Origin: Lachnospiraceae bacterium
GTDB taxonomy: Bacteria; Bacillota; Clostridia; Lachnospirales; Lachnospiraceae
Length of the DNA: 64,000 nt
Assembly: GCA_910574885.1 (NCBI GenBank)
Contig: CAJTDD010000009.1
Span: forward strand, 62,001-126,000
Reading direction: 5' to 3'
Positions 27,255 through 36,288 of the stretch are shown here, one piece after another. The notes beneath the pieces were generated by a model. That model made no database searches and had not been told where the DNA came from. It saw only the letters and a list, made by a program, of their open reading frames with translations. The translations under genes and the position numbers were made by a program. How positions within the stretch are numbered: the stretch's first letter is position 1; each line of letters opens with the position of its first letter.

Positions 27255-28274
27255 ATGAAAAAGGTTCAGATTGAGGATTGTCAAAATATTGGCAATTTAG
27301 ACTTCATAGATTGGGAGCAGTTTCGGGATTCGACAATTCTTATCACGGGAGCGACTGGACTTATCGGTTCCAATCTTGTGAACGCGATTGCGTATAACAG
27401 CCGGCAGAAAGGGTTAGATATGAAACTAATTTTGCCGGTCAGAAATATAGATGCCGCAGATATGCTTTTCGGTTGGACCAAAGCCGAGATTATTCCATAT
27501 ATCCTTGGAACAGAGCTAAAGATTGAGAAAGAAGCTGAGTATATTGTTCACTTGGCAAGTCCTACAAGCTCGAAGTTTTTTTCTGAAAAGCCTGTAGACA
27601 CTATGGTCACAAATATGGAAGGGATAAAAGCATTATTGGAGTGGGCCGTAAAGCATCCGGTAAAGAAGTTCATAAATCTTTCCACTATGGAGGTCTATGG
27701 ATTTCCGAAAAAAGGACATAAAGTAAAAGAGAATGAGCTTGGTTCATTTGATCCGATGAATTCCCGCAATAGTTATCCAATTGCTAAGCTTGCCTGCGAG
27801 GCGCTATGTAATAGTTATCATAGTCAGTTTGGTGTGCCTGCAGTGACGCTTAGAGCAACACAGACATTTGGACCCGGTGTGAAATATGACGATGGAAGAG
27901 TGTTTGCTCAGTTTATGCGATGTGCAATTGAAAAGAAAGAAATCGTTTTAAAATCAGATGGTCTGACAGAAAGATCGTACTTATATACTGCGGATGCCGT
28001 ATCTGCAATTCTAGTTTCAATGATAAAAGCTAAGGCTGGAGAGTCCTATACAGTCGCCAATCCTGATACCTATTGTTCTATCAAGGAAATGGCGCAAATG
28101 ATGGGCGAAAAGGTAGTCTTTGATATTGCTAAAGACATTACGACGCTTGGGTATGCGGAAACCTTATTCATGGATTTAGATGTTAGAAAAATGGAAGGAC
28201 TTGGATGGAGCCCAAAGGTGGATTTACAGAAGATGTTCAAGAGGATGATTAGAGGAATTGGGGAAGATGAATAA
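27255..28274 (+). CDS. NAD-dependent epimerase/dehydratase (extended SDR)
   Basis: A 339-residue extended short-chain dehydrogenase. The Rossmann motif ITGATGLIGSNL (~30-41), the Ser/Thr site FINLSTMEVYG, and the catalytic YxxxK in YPIAK are present. Three consecutive ATG codons begin the frame; the third (27255) has the best distance from CGGAG, while the first overlaps the preceding stop. It probably modifies a nucleotide-activated sugar or CDP-linked compound for the repeat unit. Its closeness to the cytidylyltransferase suggests a shared substrate, but specificity cannot be read. Confidence 0.85.
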   Translation: MKKVQIEDCQNIGNLDFIDWEQFRDSTILITGATGLIGSNLVNAIAYNSRQKGLDMKLILPVRNIDAADMLFGWTKAEIIPYILGTELKIEKEAEYIVHLASPTSSKFFSEKPVDTMVTNMEGIKALLEWAVKHPVKKFINLSTMEVYGFPKKGHKVKENELGSFDPMNSRNSYPIAKLACEALCNSYHSQFGVPAVTLRATQTFGPGVKYDDGRVFAQFMRCAIEKKEIVLKSDGLTERSYLYTADAVSAILVSMIKAKAGESYTVANPDTYCSIKEMAQMMGEKVVFDIAKDITTLGYAETLFMDLDVRKMEGLGWSPKVDLQKMFKRMIRGIGEDE

Positions 28275-29187
28275 AGCAGCGGTTCTGATGAGTACTTATA
28301 ATGGAGAAAAATACCTGAGAGAACAAATAGATAGTATTTTTGCTCAAGAAGAGGTGGAAATTCATTTATACATTCGTGATGATGGTTCCAAAGATTCGAG
28401 CTTAGAGATTATTCATCGTTATTTATCCGAACATTTCAATATTACTTTGATAAACGGCTCTAATATAGGCGTTGGAAATAGTTTTATGACGATTCTAAAG
28501 AGTGCGGGCAGCACATGTGATTTTTATTGCTTCGCGGATCAGGATGATATTTGGATGCCCAATAAGCTAAGAATGGCGATAAAACAATTATCTGCAAGTA
28601 ATATTCCCCAATGTTATTGCTCGAATCAGGCGTTAGTAGATAAAGACGGGAACCCCTTGGGCATTCGGCACAAGAATCCGGTTCATACAAATTATATGCA
28701 AGTTCTATGCAATAACTGCATGACAGGCTGCACTATGGTATGGAATCGAAGGTTACAGGAAATTTTAATAGAAGAGAAACGTTTCCCCTCCCATGATTTG
28801 TTAAAAAAACGGATACATGACGTATGGGTAGCAATGGTGGCGGCAACCGTAGGAGAAGTCTGTTATGATAATCATGCATATATTTATTATCGGCAGCACG
28901 AGGACAATGTTGTTGGAGTAAAAGATGCTATCGCCGTAAAAGAGTGGGTCAGGAAAATGAATCATGCGGAATTACGTAATGGAAGAAGTGTACTGGCTTA
29001 TGAGATTGTTACAAAATTTAGAGATCTTATTGGAAGTAAAAAAATTTTGAACCGATTAGAAGCATATGCGAATTATCGAAATAGCATTTCAAAAAAAGTA
29101 AATCTATTGCATGATATGGAGATTTGTGAATACTCAGGCGAGTCTCACTTTATGCTGAGAATTAAGATATTACTGAATTTATTTTAA
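28267..29187 (+). CDS. Glycosyltransferase family 2
   Basis: A 306-residue GT-A glycosyltransferase. MSTYNGEKYLREQID opens the nucleotide-binding fold; DDGSKD and FADQDDIW supply the metal and donor contacts. It lacks membrane helices. It overlaps the epimerase gene by eight bases. It adds one sugar of the repeat unit in the cytoplasm. The family motif FADQDDIW is common in rhamnosyl- and related transferases, but the donor is not assignable. Confidence 0.9.
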   Translation: MNKAAVLMSTYNGEKYLREQIDSIFAQEEVEIHLYIRDDGSKDSSLEIIHRYLSEHFNITLINGSNIGVGNSFMTILKSAGSTCDFYCFADQDDIWMPNKLRMAIKQLSASNIPQCYCSNQALVDKDGNPLGIRHKNPVHTNYMQVLCNNCMTGCTMVWNRRLQEILIEEKRFPSHDLLKKRIHDVWVAMVAATVGEVCYDNHAYIYYRQHEDNVVGVKDAIAVKEWVRKMNHAELRNGRSVLAYEIVTKFRDLIGSKKILNRLEAYANYRNSISKKVNLLHDMEICEYSGESHFMLRIKILLNLF

Positions 29188-29212
29188 ACTTTGATTAATC
29201 TGGAGCAATAGG

Positions 29213-30511
29213 ATGATATATGTAATATTGGTTGTATTTATTTTGGCATTTGCCTGCTATTTTTCAATAACCAGGAGTTTTATCTCACCTTTTTCATTAT
29301 TGCTGATTGCATTTATAATGTCATTATCAATCATTGTATCCAATATGGAAAATTGGCAGGTGGAAATGAATCCCCGTTTCCCGATTTATATTTTTACAGC
29401 CATAACGGCGTTCGCAATAGGCTGTATGATGGCAAATGTCATATCTGACCGCAGTGTCATACATAGTGGAAGCAGAGGTGTTTTAAAAACAAATGGTGGT
29501 GAAAGATTAGGATACTCAAAATTCATATTTTTTCTAGCGCCTGCTGTTTGTACGGTTTTATTTGTTTTTATGTCTATTGATCTGGGGCATTCTGGCGGAA
29601 GTGGCAATACAATCTTTAGATCCATATACGAGGCGTCTTACGAAAACAGTTCAAATTTTTTGCTGCATCAATTACGTGAAATCGTTGTTGCTATAGCAGA
29701 AATAAGTATCATGAAAATATTTGTATATAAATATGAAAATAAAATCAGAATACCCAAAGGATTATTGATACCAAGTATATGTTTTGCAGTCTGTACCCTG
29801 TTTTCTACTGACAGAAATATTTTTTTAAGATTCATAATATTTGCGCTTTGTATATGGATTTTTTTTAAGATGTCTTCTGGTGAGAGAAGTGTGCAATCTA
29901 CCAATAGACAAATATTGAAAAGGACTGTTTTAATTTTAGTTATCGCTGTAGGGCTGTTCTATCTTCTTGGGAAAACTAAAAGCTATACATCGAACCTTGA
30001 ACGTACGATTGGTATCTATGGCGGTTCGGGATTATATAATTTCAACCTATGTTTAGAACAACTGGAAAATGCAGACTTGCAGTATGGGAAAGAAACTTTT
30101 TCACAATTAATCCGTACGCTGCAGGTGTTCGGCATTGACTTATGGGATGAATTATCTAACAGGGCCGGATTGGGCATGGTGGTTTTCAGATCCCCCAACG
30201 GCTATGTTTACGCATCAAATGTATATTCGGCATTGACGCCATATGTAATAGATTTTGGGTTGATTGGGAACATAATTTTTCCGTTGGTTCTTGGATTTTT
30301 TTTTAGAAAAATATATATTTCTGCATTGAGAAAAGGGTCTCTATATTCATGGGGAATATATGCAATGCTCGTTTATGCAATTGTGTATTTCCCTATAGCC
30401 GAACAGTTCTTTATGAGATTTCATCTTGGATTAGTATATGAAATAGGATGGTTTTCAATCATCTATTTCTTAGTGTTCGGTGGCAAAAAGGTTAAGGTAA
30501 AAATAGGATGA
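29213..30511 (+). CDS. O-antigen/capsule repeat-unit polymerase (Wzy-like)
   Basis: A 432-residue protein with about ten to twelve membrane helices and a large extracytoplasmic loop between ~240 and 340. Sequence conservation is low, as usual for polymerases, and I assign it by topology and place in the operon. It would join lipid-linked repeat units on the outer face of the membrane after flipping. The neighbouring flippase gene (36289) and priming transferase make this a Wzx/Wzy-dependent system. No Wzz-like chain-length gene or tyrosine kinase is present in the window. Confidence 0.75.
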   Translation: MIYVILVVFILAFACYFSITRSFISPFSLLLIAFIMSLSIIVSNMENWQVEMNPRFPIYIFTAITAFAIGCMMANVISDRSVIHSGSRGVLKTNGGERLGYSKFIFFLAPAVCTVLFVFMSIDLGHSGGSGNTIFRSIYEASYENSSNFLLHQLREIVVAIAEISIMKIFVYKYENKIRIPKGLLIPSICFAVCTLFSTDRNIFLRFIIFALCIWIFFKMSSGERSVQSTNRQILKRTVLILVIAVGLFYLLGKTKSYTSNLERTIGIYGGSGLYNFNLCLEQLENADLQYGKETFSQLIRTLQVFGIDLWDELSNRAGLGMVVFRSPNGYVYASNVYSALTPYVIDFGLIGNIIFPLVLGFFFRKIYISALRKGSLYSWGIYAMLVYAIVYFPIAEQFFMRFHLGLVYEIGWFSIIYFLVFGGKKVKVKIG

Positions 30512-31464
30512 ATCTGGCATTATCGGTAATAATTCCTGTTTACAATTCGAGTGAATACATTCAGGAATGTATAACGTCAATATTGGATACAGGATTGAAA
30601 AGTATGGAAATTATCCTGATTGATGATGGCTCAAAGGATCATTCGTATGATATTTGCAGAGCATTGTCCAAGCAGGATAAACGTATCTCGGTTTACAAAA
30701 AGAAAAACGGCGGCAGCGCTTCCGCTCGGAATCTTGGTATGGTTATGGCAAAAGGAACGTATATAAGTTTTGTAGATAGTGATGATACGGTTGAGGCGGT
30801 ACAATATGCAAAGGCGTTTGAAGAGGTAATTACGGCTGAGTATGATTTAGGATGTATGAATATTATATTGGGCAAGAACATTGTATCGTCCAAGCCGAGA
30901 GATGATAATATATGGAGACAATTTATAGACGAACCAGTATATATGCATAGTTTGTGCAACAAATTTTTTAAACATACTTTGATAGAGGAACTAAAACTTG
31001 ATGAGGATTTGGTTGTATGTGAAGATATGCTTTTTTGCGCAAAAGCTTTTATCAAAGCAAAAAATATAGGGTATATGAACCGAAATGGTTACAGATACCG
31101 CATGGTCGAGAGTTCTGTCACACATTCCACTGACAATGTTAAAAAATCGGTTGACGATAGGAAAGCCGCAAAACGAATAGCTGAATATTATTGTAAGTCC
31201 GGAACAGATAACGAATTCAAACGGTTCATTTGCTTTAGAAATCAAATCGCCGCTCTTAGATATTTAACGGAGGTGGATGTGTTCAGTCCAAATGAGTACC
31301 GAAAATGTGTACTCAACAACAAATCATATGGTGACTTAAAAAATTTAAGACATCGAATGTTGTGTTGGTGCGCGAATAACAAAATGGATTGGGTTCCGGT
31401 ACTACATATGATGTTGAAGAAGAGAAAGAATAAGTTGAAAATTGGCAGTAAAGGGGGATTATGA
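30508..31464 (+). CDS. Glycosyltransferase family 2
   Basis: A 318-residue GT-A enzyme whose first ATG overlaps the polymerase stop as ATGA. The hallmarks are SVIIPVYNSSEYI, IDDGSKD, GSASARNLGM and FVDSDD within the first 105 residues, followed by a basic C-terminal part without membrane helices. It adds a sugar to the repeat unit. It also overlaps the next gene, so the three are translated together. Confidence 0.9.
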   Translation: MNLALSVIIPVYNSSEYIQECITSILDTGLKSMEIILIDDGSKDHSYDICRALSKQDKRISVYKKKNGGSASARNLGMVMAKGTYISFVDSDDTVEAVQYAKAFEEVITAEYDLGCMNIILGKNIVSSKPRDDNIWRQFIDEPVYMHSLCNKFFKHTLIEELKLDEDLVVCEDMLFCAKAFIKAKNIGYMNRNGYRYRMVESSVTHSTDNVKKSVDDRKAAKRIAEYYCKSGTDNEFKRFICFRNQIAALRYLTEVDVFSPNEYRKCVLNNKSYGDLKNLRHRMLCWCANNKMDWVPVLHMMLKKRKNKLKIGSKGGL

Positions 31465-32555
31465 TGAAGATTTATGCTTATTATCTGCCCCAATATCACG
31501 AAATTCCGGAAAACGATGAATGGTGGGGAAAAGGATTTACGGAATGGAGAAATGTAAAGGCTGCAATTCCCCTATATAAAGGTCACCACCAGCCTCGCAT
31601 CCCATATCATGAGAATTATTACAATTTGTTAGACAAGAATACTGTTGAATGGCAGACTTCATTAATGAAGAAATATCATGTAGACGGTCTGGTCTACTAT
31701 CATTATTATTTTAGAGGAAAACTTTTACTGGATAAACCAGCAGAAAACCTCTTGAAATGGAAAGATATAGACCAAAAGTTTTTCTTTTGTTGGGCGAATC
31801 ATCCATGGATTCGCTCCTGGGAAGGTAAAAAAGAAACGATTATGCCGCTGGACTACGGCAAAGAGGAAGATTGGGAGAAACATTTTAGGTATCTCTTGCA
31901 ATTCTTCAAAGATATCAGATATGAGAAGAAAGATAATAAGCCGCTTTTCTGTATATTTAAGAGTGAATTTACTGAAAAAAACAGGATGTTTACATATTTT
32001 AATAAGCGATGTAAAGAAGAAGGATTTGATGGCATTTATTTGATAGAAACATTTTCTGGTGAAATATCATTAGATTCTTTTCTTCAAAACTTATGGCCGG
32101 AAACCAACAAAGTTGTTTTCAGGGAGCCGGCAATTCAGACGTTTGCTTGGAAAAATTACAATCATTCTTATTACGCGCGCGGCAAGCGAAAATTATTAAA
32201 TATCCTGAGGAATCATAATATATACAGAAAACCAGCTATCTATGATGGAAACAAACTGATGAAACAAAAAATAAATTGTTACAAAAAAAATGAACTGGAA
32301 ATTCCATGCGTTTGGTTTGAATGGGATAATACCCCAAGACATAAGCAAAGGGGATATGTTATTACACCGTATGATAAAGGATTGTTCCGTATTTTTATGG
32401 ATTGTATATCAGAAAAGGAATATCTGTTTATTAATGCATGGAATGAGTGGGCAGAGGGCATGATGCTTGAGCCTACGAAAAAAGATGGATGCAAGTATTT
32501 AGAATGGATAAGAGAATGGAGAAATGGGAATGAAAATAGGTCTGTTGGGATTTGA
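31464..32555 (+). CDS. WbsX-type glycosyltransferase / GH99-like protein
   Basis: A 363-residue protein of the WbsX family, related in fold to GH99 endo-mannosidases. Hallmarks are AYYLPQYHEIPENDEWWGKG at the start, HHQPRIPY, and a C-terminal NAWNEWAEGMMLEP. Such proteins occur in O-antigen and capsule clusters and are thought to make or trim a glycosidic bond of the repeat unit, but direct biochemical evidence is limited. Of two adjacent ATG codons the second is better placed relative to GGGGG. It overlaps both neighbours. Confidence 0.85.
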   Translation: MKIYAYYLPQYHEIPENDEWWGKGFTEWRNVKAAIPLYKGHHQPRIPYHENYYNLLDKNTVEWQTSLMKKYHVDGLVYYHYYFRGKLLLDKPAENLLKWKDIDQKFFFCWANHPWIRSWEGKKETIMPLDYGKEEDWEKHFRYLLQFFKDIRYEKKDNKPLFCIFKSEFTEKNRMFTYFNKRCKEEGFDGIYLIETFSGEISLDSFLQNLWPETNKVVFREPAIQTFAWKNYNHSYYARGKRKLLNILRNHNIYRKPAIYDGNKLMKQKINCYKKNELEIPCVWFEWDNTPRHKQRGYVITPYDKGLFRIFMDCISEKEYLFINAWNEWAEGMMLEPTKKDGCKYLEWIREWRNGNENRSVGI

Positions 32556-33681
32556 ACTAGAATCTCCTAATAAAGGGTGTGAAGCCCTTTCTTACGCATT
32601 TATAGATTTCTTACAGGCAAATAGAAAAGAGGGGAATTTGACGATATATGTATTAGATTCAGAATGCTGTGGCGAATTCCCCAAGTATTTTCCAGATATT
32701 GATTTTATCCCTGTACCTCTAAGGATTAAGGAGCCTAGACTTAGATGGATTAGAGCGATTGCAAAATGTGACTTTGTATTTGATATTACCATGGGAGATA
32801 GTTTCTCTGATATTTACTCAAAAGAATATTGCATGGGTTTGATAAAACGTAAATGGGCAGCAGAGCTGCTCAATCGGAGATACATATTGATGCCGCAGAC
32901 ATATGGTCCTTTCGTTGATGATGTAATCAGAAAAAGAGCGATTCAAATCATTACGAAAGCATATAAAGTGTTTTCCAGAGATAAAGTATCTATAGAATAT
33001 TTGAGAAAATTAGGAGTGAAGAAAGACATTACGGAATGTATTGATCTTGCATTTATGCTTCCATATGATAAAACTAGATATACGGTGGATAGAGCCAGGA
33101 AAAATCTTGGAATTAATATATCTGGTTTGTTGTGGAAAGGCGGATTTAACAGTGATGACCAATTTGGCTTAACTATTAATTACAGGAAGTACATACGCAC
33201 AATTATAGAGACATATGTGGATTGTACAGAATGGAATGTTCACTTAATTCCCCATGTTATAGATTTGAACCCTGAAGCACATGATGACGATTACTTAACT
33301 TTGAAGGCTTTGCACGCTGAATTCCCTAAAACACTGTTATCACCAATTTTTACAAATCCAATTGATGCTAAAAGTTATATCGCAAATATGGATTGCTTTA
33401 TTGGAGCTAGAATGCATTCGGCTATCGCGGCCTTTTCATCAGGCGTAGCCGCAATACCAGTAACGTATAGCCGTAAATTTGAGGGATTATTTAATACATT
33501 AAATTATCCTTACTTAATTCATGGAAAAGAATATGACACTGACCTTGCAATTAAGAAGACCGTCGAATATGTAAATAATTACCAACTGCTTTATGGGAAA
33601 ATTCAAGAAACAGAATTTCTCATCGAAGAAAAGGTGAAACAACTGAAAAAAAGATTGAAATATATTATAGATGGAGTATAG
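32530..33681 (+). CDS. Polysaccharide pyruvyltransferase-family protein
   Basis: A 383-residue protein of the CsaB/WcaK-like pyruvyltransferase family. It opens with GLLGFELESPNKGCEALSYA; MPQTYGPF lies near residue 120; and the C-terminal FIGARMHSAIAA motif carries the conserved Arg-x-His. It would attach a ketal-linked pyruvate from phosphoenolpyruvate to a sugar of the repeat unit, adding negative charge. The ATG at 32530 has better spacing to GGAG than that at 32524. It overlaps the WbsX gene by about 25 bases. Confidence 0.87.
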   Translation: MKIGLLGFELESPNKGCEALSYAFIDFLQANRKEGNLTIYVLDSECCGEFPKYFPDIDFIPVPLRIKEPRLRWIRAIAKCDFVFDITMGDSFSDIYSKEYCMGLIKRKWAAELLNRRYILMPQTYGPFVDDVIRKRAIQIITKAYKVFSRDKVSIEYLRKLGVKKDITECIDLAFMLPYDKTRYTVDRARKNLGINISGLLWKGGFNSDDQFGLTINYRKYIRTIIETYVDCTEWNVHLIPHVIDLNPEAHDDDYLTLKALHAEFPKTLLSPIFTNPIDAKSYIANMDCFIGARMHSAIAAFSSGVAAIPVTYSRKFEGLFNTLNYPYLIHGKEYDTDLAIKKTVEYVNNYQLLYGKIQETEFLIEEKVKQLKKRLKYIIDGV

Positions 33682-33690
33682 AAAATAAAG

Positions 33691-34584
33691 ATGGGATTTA
33701 TTAGTAAAATTAAAAGATTCAAATCGGCAATAAGGTTTGGAGGTTATAACGAGATTAAGATATCGAAGATTGACTATGCTCATTGTCTGGACGGAAAGAA
33801 TATATTAATTACTGGCGCTTCTGGCGGGATAGGATATGAAATTGCTAAAAAGTGCTGTTCTTGCGGAGCAAGTGTAATTATTACAGGTAGAAATGAAGAA
33901 AAGTTGAAAAAGGCTAAGGAGACGATTGGAACGTCTATAGACTATTTACAATGGGATATAACCGATATAGACTCTTTAAAAAATAAGCTTGAAATAGTTT
34001 TGCTTATGTTTGATGGGAAGATCGATTGTTTGGTTAATAACGCAGGATTACAGCCGCATGAATTTTTCCCCAATGTGAGTGAAAAAGAGTGGAATGTAAT
34101 ATATGATACAAATAGTAAAGGTCTTTTTTTCTTGACTCAGGAGCTTTGCAGACATTGGAGCGGACAAAAAGCAAATATTTATACCCGAGGGCATAGCGTA
34201 ATGCATGCCCCTTGCGGGGCGGATGGACTCCGTCCGTTAAAGTATAGGAAGGTAATAAACATAGATTCTCAGGGGGGATTCGTTGGAGCGGCGTACCCAT
34301 ACAGAATGGTCAAATGGGACATAAGAGGTTTGACGAGAGGCTTGGGTTTAAAATTAGCAAAAGATGGGGTACTGGTAAATGCAATAGCGCCAGGAATTGT
34401 TAAGACTGGAATGCAGCCGTTTTCTTTAGAACAAGGAAATAATACTTATTGCGCTCAGAATCCTTTGAATAGAATATGCCTTCCCGAAGAAGTTGCGGAA
34501 ATGGCTGTGTTTATGATAAGTGATGCATGTAATTTTTTGGTAGGACAAACCATACTGATGGATGGAGGATACTCACTAAAGTGA
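33691..34584 (+). CDS. Short-chain dehydrogenase/reductase with palindromic in-frame insertion
   Basis: A 297-residue classical SDR with a ~30-residue N-terminal extension. The cofactor motif TGASGGIGYEIA (~39-50), NNAG (~116) and a YxxxK-type YRMVK (~205) are present, and the C-terminus VGQTILMDGGYS is intact. Between the alpha-E helix and the catalytic strand about 20 extra residues (from the DNA at 34178-34247) are encoded by a palindromic repeat that keeps the frame. It probably reduces or oxidises a sugar or alditol precursor, perhaps with the ThDP enzyme that follows 10 bases later. Activity may be affected by the insertion. Confidence 0.85.
   Translation: MGFISKIKRFKSAIRFGGYNEIKISKIDYAHCLDGKNILITGASGGIGYEIAKKCCSCGASVIITGRNEEKLKKAKETIGTSIDYLQWDITDIDSLKNKLEIVLLMFDGKIDCLVNNAGLQPHEFFPNVSEKEWNVIYDTNSKGLFFLTQELCRHWSGQKANIYTRGHSVMHAPCGADGLRPLKYRKVINIDSQGGFVGAAYPYRMVKWDIRGLTRGLGLKLAKDGVLVNAIAPGIVKTGMQPFSLEQGNNTYCAQNPLNRICLPEEVAEMAVFMISDACNFLVGQTILMDGGYSLK
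34178..34247 (+). repeat. Palindromic repeat inserted in the SDR gene
   Basis: About 65 bases of G+C-rich palindromes sit inside an A+T-rich gene. GCCCC-TTGC-GGGGC forms a perfect hairpin, GGGCAT pairs with ATGCCC, CGGATGGACTCCGTCCG is nearly self-complementary, and ATAC/GTAT bound the whole. The insertion length keeps the SDR frame open. Base composition and structure resemble small palindromic elements (REP/RPE-like). Confidence 0.65.
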
Positions 34585-34594
34585 GCATAATGTA

Positions 34595-36280
34595 ATGAAT
34601 AATATTAAAAACATTGAACTGATTGTACATTCTCTCAAGGTACATAACATTGATCAAATTGTAATTAGTCCGGGTGGAACGAATCAAGTTTTTGCAAAAG
34701 CGGTACAAGACGATTCTTTTTTTACCTGCTATTCAGTTGTTGATGAAAGAAGTGCGATTTATTTTGCAATTGGGTTATATCTTCAACTGAGGAAACCAAT
34801 CGTGGCATCTTGCACAAGTGCGCAGGCTACACGGAATTATATTCCTGGTCTTACAGAAGGGTTTTATAAAAAGATTCCGATTCTTGCAATTACTATGTCT
34901 AAACATCCCAGATTCCTATTTCAGGAATATATGCAGGCGCCGAATCAGGCGTCGCTTCCGAATGACTGTGTCAAACACTCATACATACTTCCTTGTATTG
35001 CGGATGAAAACGATATTCTTTATTCGTCACGGCAGATCGATGAATCAATCCTCGAGCTGACGCATAACGGCAACGGTCCTGTGCAGCTTTGCGTTCCGTG
35101 GCTTGACTTCCCATTGAAATCAACAGAGCCTGACATAAAGACAATTAGGAGAATCGGAATAAATGAAATAGGAAAGCTTGATATTGAAAAGAAAAGAATA
35201 TTAGTTTGTATTGGAGAACATTTGCCATTTTGTAACGAATTTGTCTCAGAGTTGGAGAAATTTTGTGAAAGAAACGACGTTGTGGTTTATACGAACCATC
35301 TATCGAACTACCATGGGAAATATACGATTCAAGGGAATTTACCATTACTGGTAATAGATTTTAAAGTATTTATGGAAAATCTAAAACCGGACATATTAAT
35401 TACGATTGGCGGACAAACAGGGGATTATCCTTTTTATAATCTTTTCTCAAGAAATGATATTCAAGGAGTTGAACACTGGAGAGTGTCCATAGACGGTGAT
35501 ATAGTTGATACCTATGATAAGTTGACTCTGGTTATTCAGGCTGATGAGCAGGAATTTTTTGAAAAGCTCAATGCGTTAGAAGTGAAAGAGCCGCCAGCAC
35601 ATAACTTTTACAAAAGATGGTCTGAATATTTTTGTTCAATTAAAACAGATATCAATGTACCATTTTCTGCTGTTTCAATTGCACAGACACTTTCAAAAAA
35701 AATACCAAAGAATTCTATACTGCAATTTTCTATTCTAAATAGCCTGAGAATATGGAATATGTTTCATATAGATCCTTCAATAGAATGCTATTCTAATGTC
35801 GGAGCTTTTGGAATTGATGGAGGCATGTCAACACTTATTGGACAAAGTGTGGTTACTGACAAAATGTCTTTTTTGATTATTGGAGATTTAGCTTTCTTAT
35901 ATGATTTAAATTCTATTAGTATACGTCATATAAAGAACAATTTAAAAATATTGGTCGTAAATAACGCCGGAGGAGTTGAGTTCAAGCTCTGGGGTGGAAA
36001 CTTAAAAAGTATTGACAGATACATTGCTGCTTCAGGGCATTTTAAAAATGCAGAGGGATGGGCAAAAACATGTGGATTTAAATATATTACAGCAAAGACA
36101 AAAAAGGAATTTGAAGAAAGAACAGATGCGTTTATTATGGAATCTTCTTATCCTGTTCTGCTAGAAGCATTTGTTTCAGATACAGATGAAAGTGAAGCAT
36201 ATTCCAATATGATTACAGGCAATAAGTCCCTGACAATTAAGGATAAGGCAAAATTTGCAATTAAACGGATGATAAGATAG
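34595..36280 (+). CDS. MenD-like thiamine-diphosphate enzyme in capsule operon
   Basis: A 561-residue ThDP-dependent enzyme. The N-terminal domain has ISPGGTNQVF and a Glu in VDERSAIYFAIGL, the position of the ThDP-activating Glu, then CTSAQATRNYIPGLTEGFY. The C-terminal domain has the ThDP/Mg-binding pattern GDLAFLYDLNS...NNAGG. The domain order is that of MenD, which makes a menaquinone precursor, but no other men genes are present. Setting in a capsule operon behind an SDR suggests transfer of a two-carbon or similar unit to a sugar, or decarboxylation of a precursor. This is inference. Confidence 0.82.
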   Translation: MNNIKNIELIVHSLKVHNIDQIVISPGGTNQVFAKAVQDDSFFTCYSVVDERSAIYFAIGLYLQLRKPIVASCTSAQATRNYIPGLTEGFYKKIPILAITMSKHPRFLFQEYMQAPNQASLPNDCVKHSYILPCIADENDILYSSRQIDESILELTHNGNGPVQLCVPWLDFPLKSTEPDIKTIRRIGINEIGKLDIEKKRILVCIGEHLPFCNEFVSELEKFCERNDVVVYTNHLSNYHGKYTIQGNLPLLVIDFKVFMENLKPDILITIGGQTGDYPFYNLFSRNDIQGVEHWRVSIDGDIVDTYDKLTLVIQADEQEFFEKLNALEVKEPPAHNFYKRWSEYFCSIKTDINVPFSAVSIAQTLSKKIPKNSILQFSILNSLRIWNMFHIDPSIECYSNVGAFGIDGGMSTLIGQSVVTDKMSFLIIGDLAFLYDLNSISIRHIKNNLKILVVNNAGGVEFKLWGGNLKSIDRYIAASGHFKNAEGWAKTCGFKYITAKTKKEFEERTDAFIMESSYPVLLEAFVSDTDESEAYSNMITGNKSLTIKDKAKFAIKRMIR

Positions 36281-36288
36281 GGCAAAGT

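Noticed and set aside
34595-36280. Reading the ThDP enzyme as phosphonopyruvate decarboxylase of a phosphonate pathway
   Set aside because: There is no PEP mutase gene in the window and the protein is much longer than those decarboxylases; the MenD-like order fits better.
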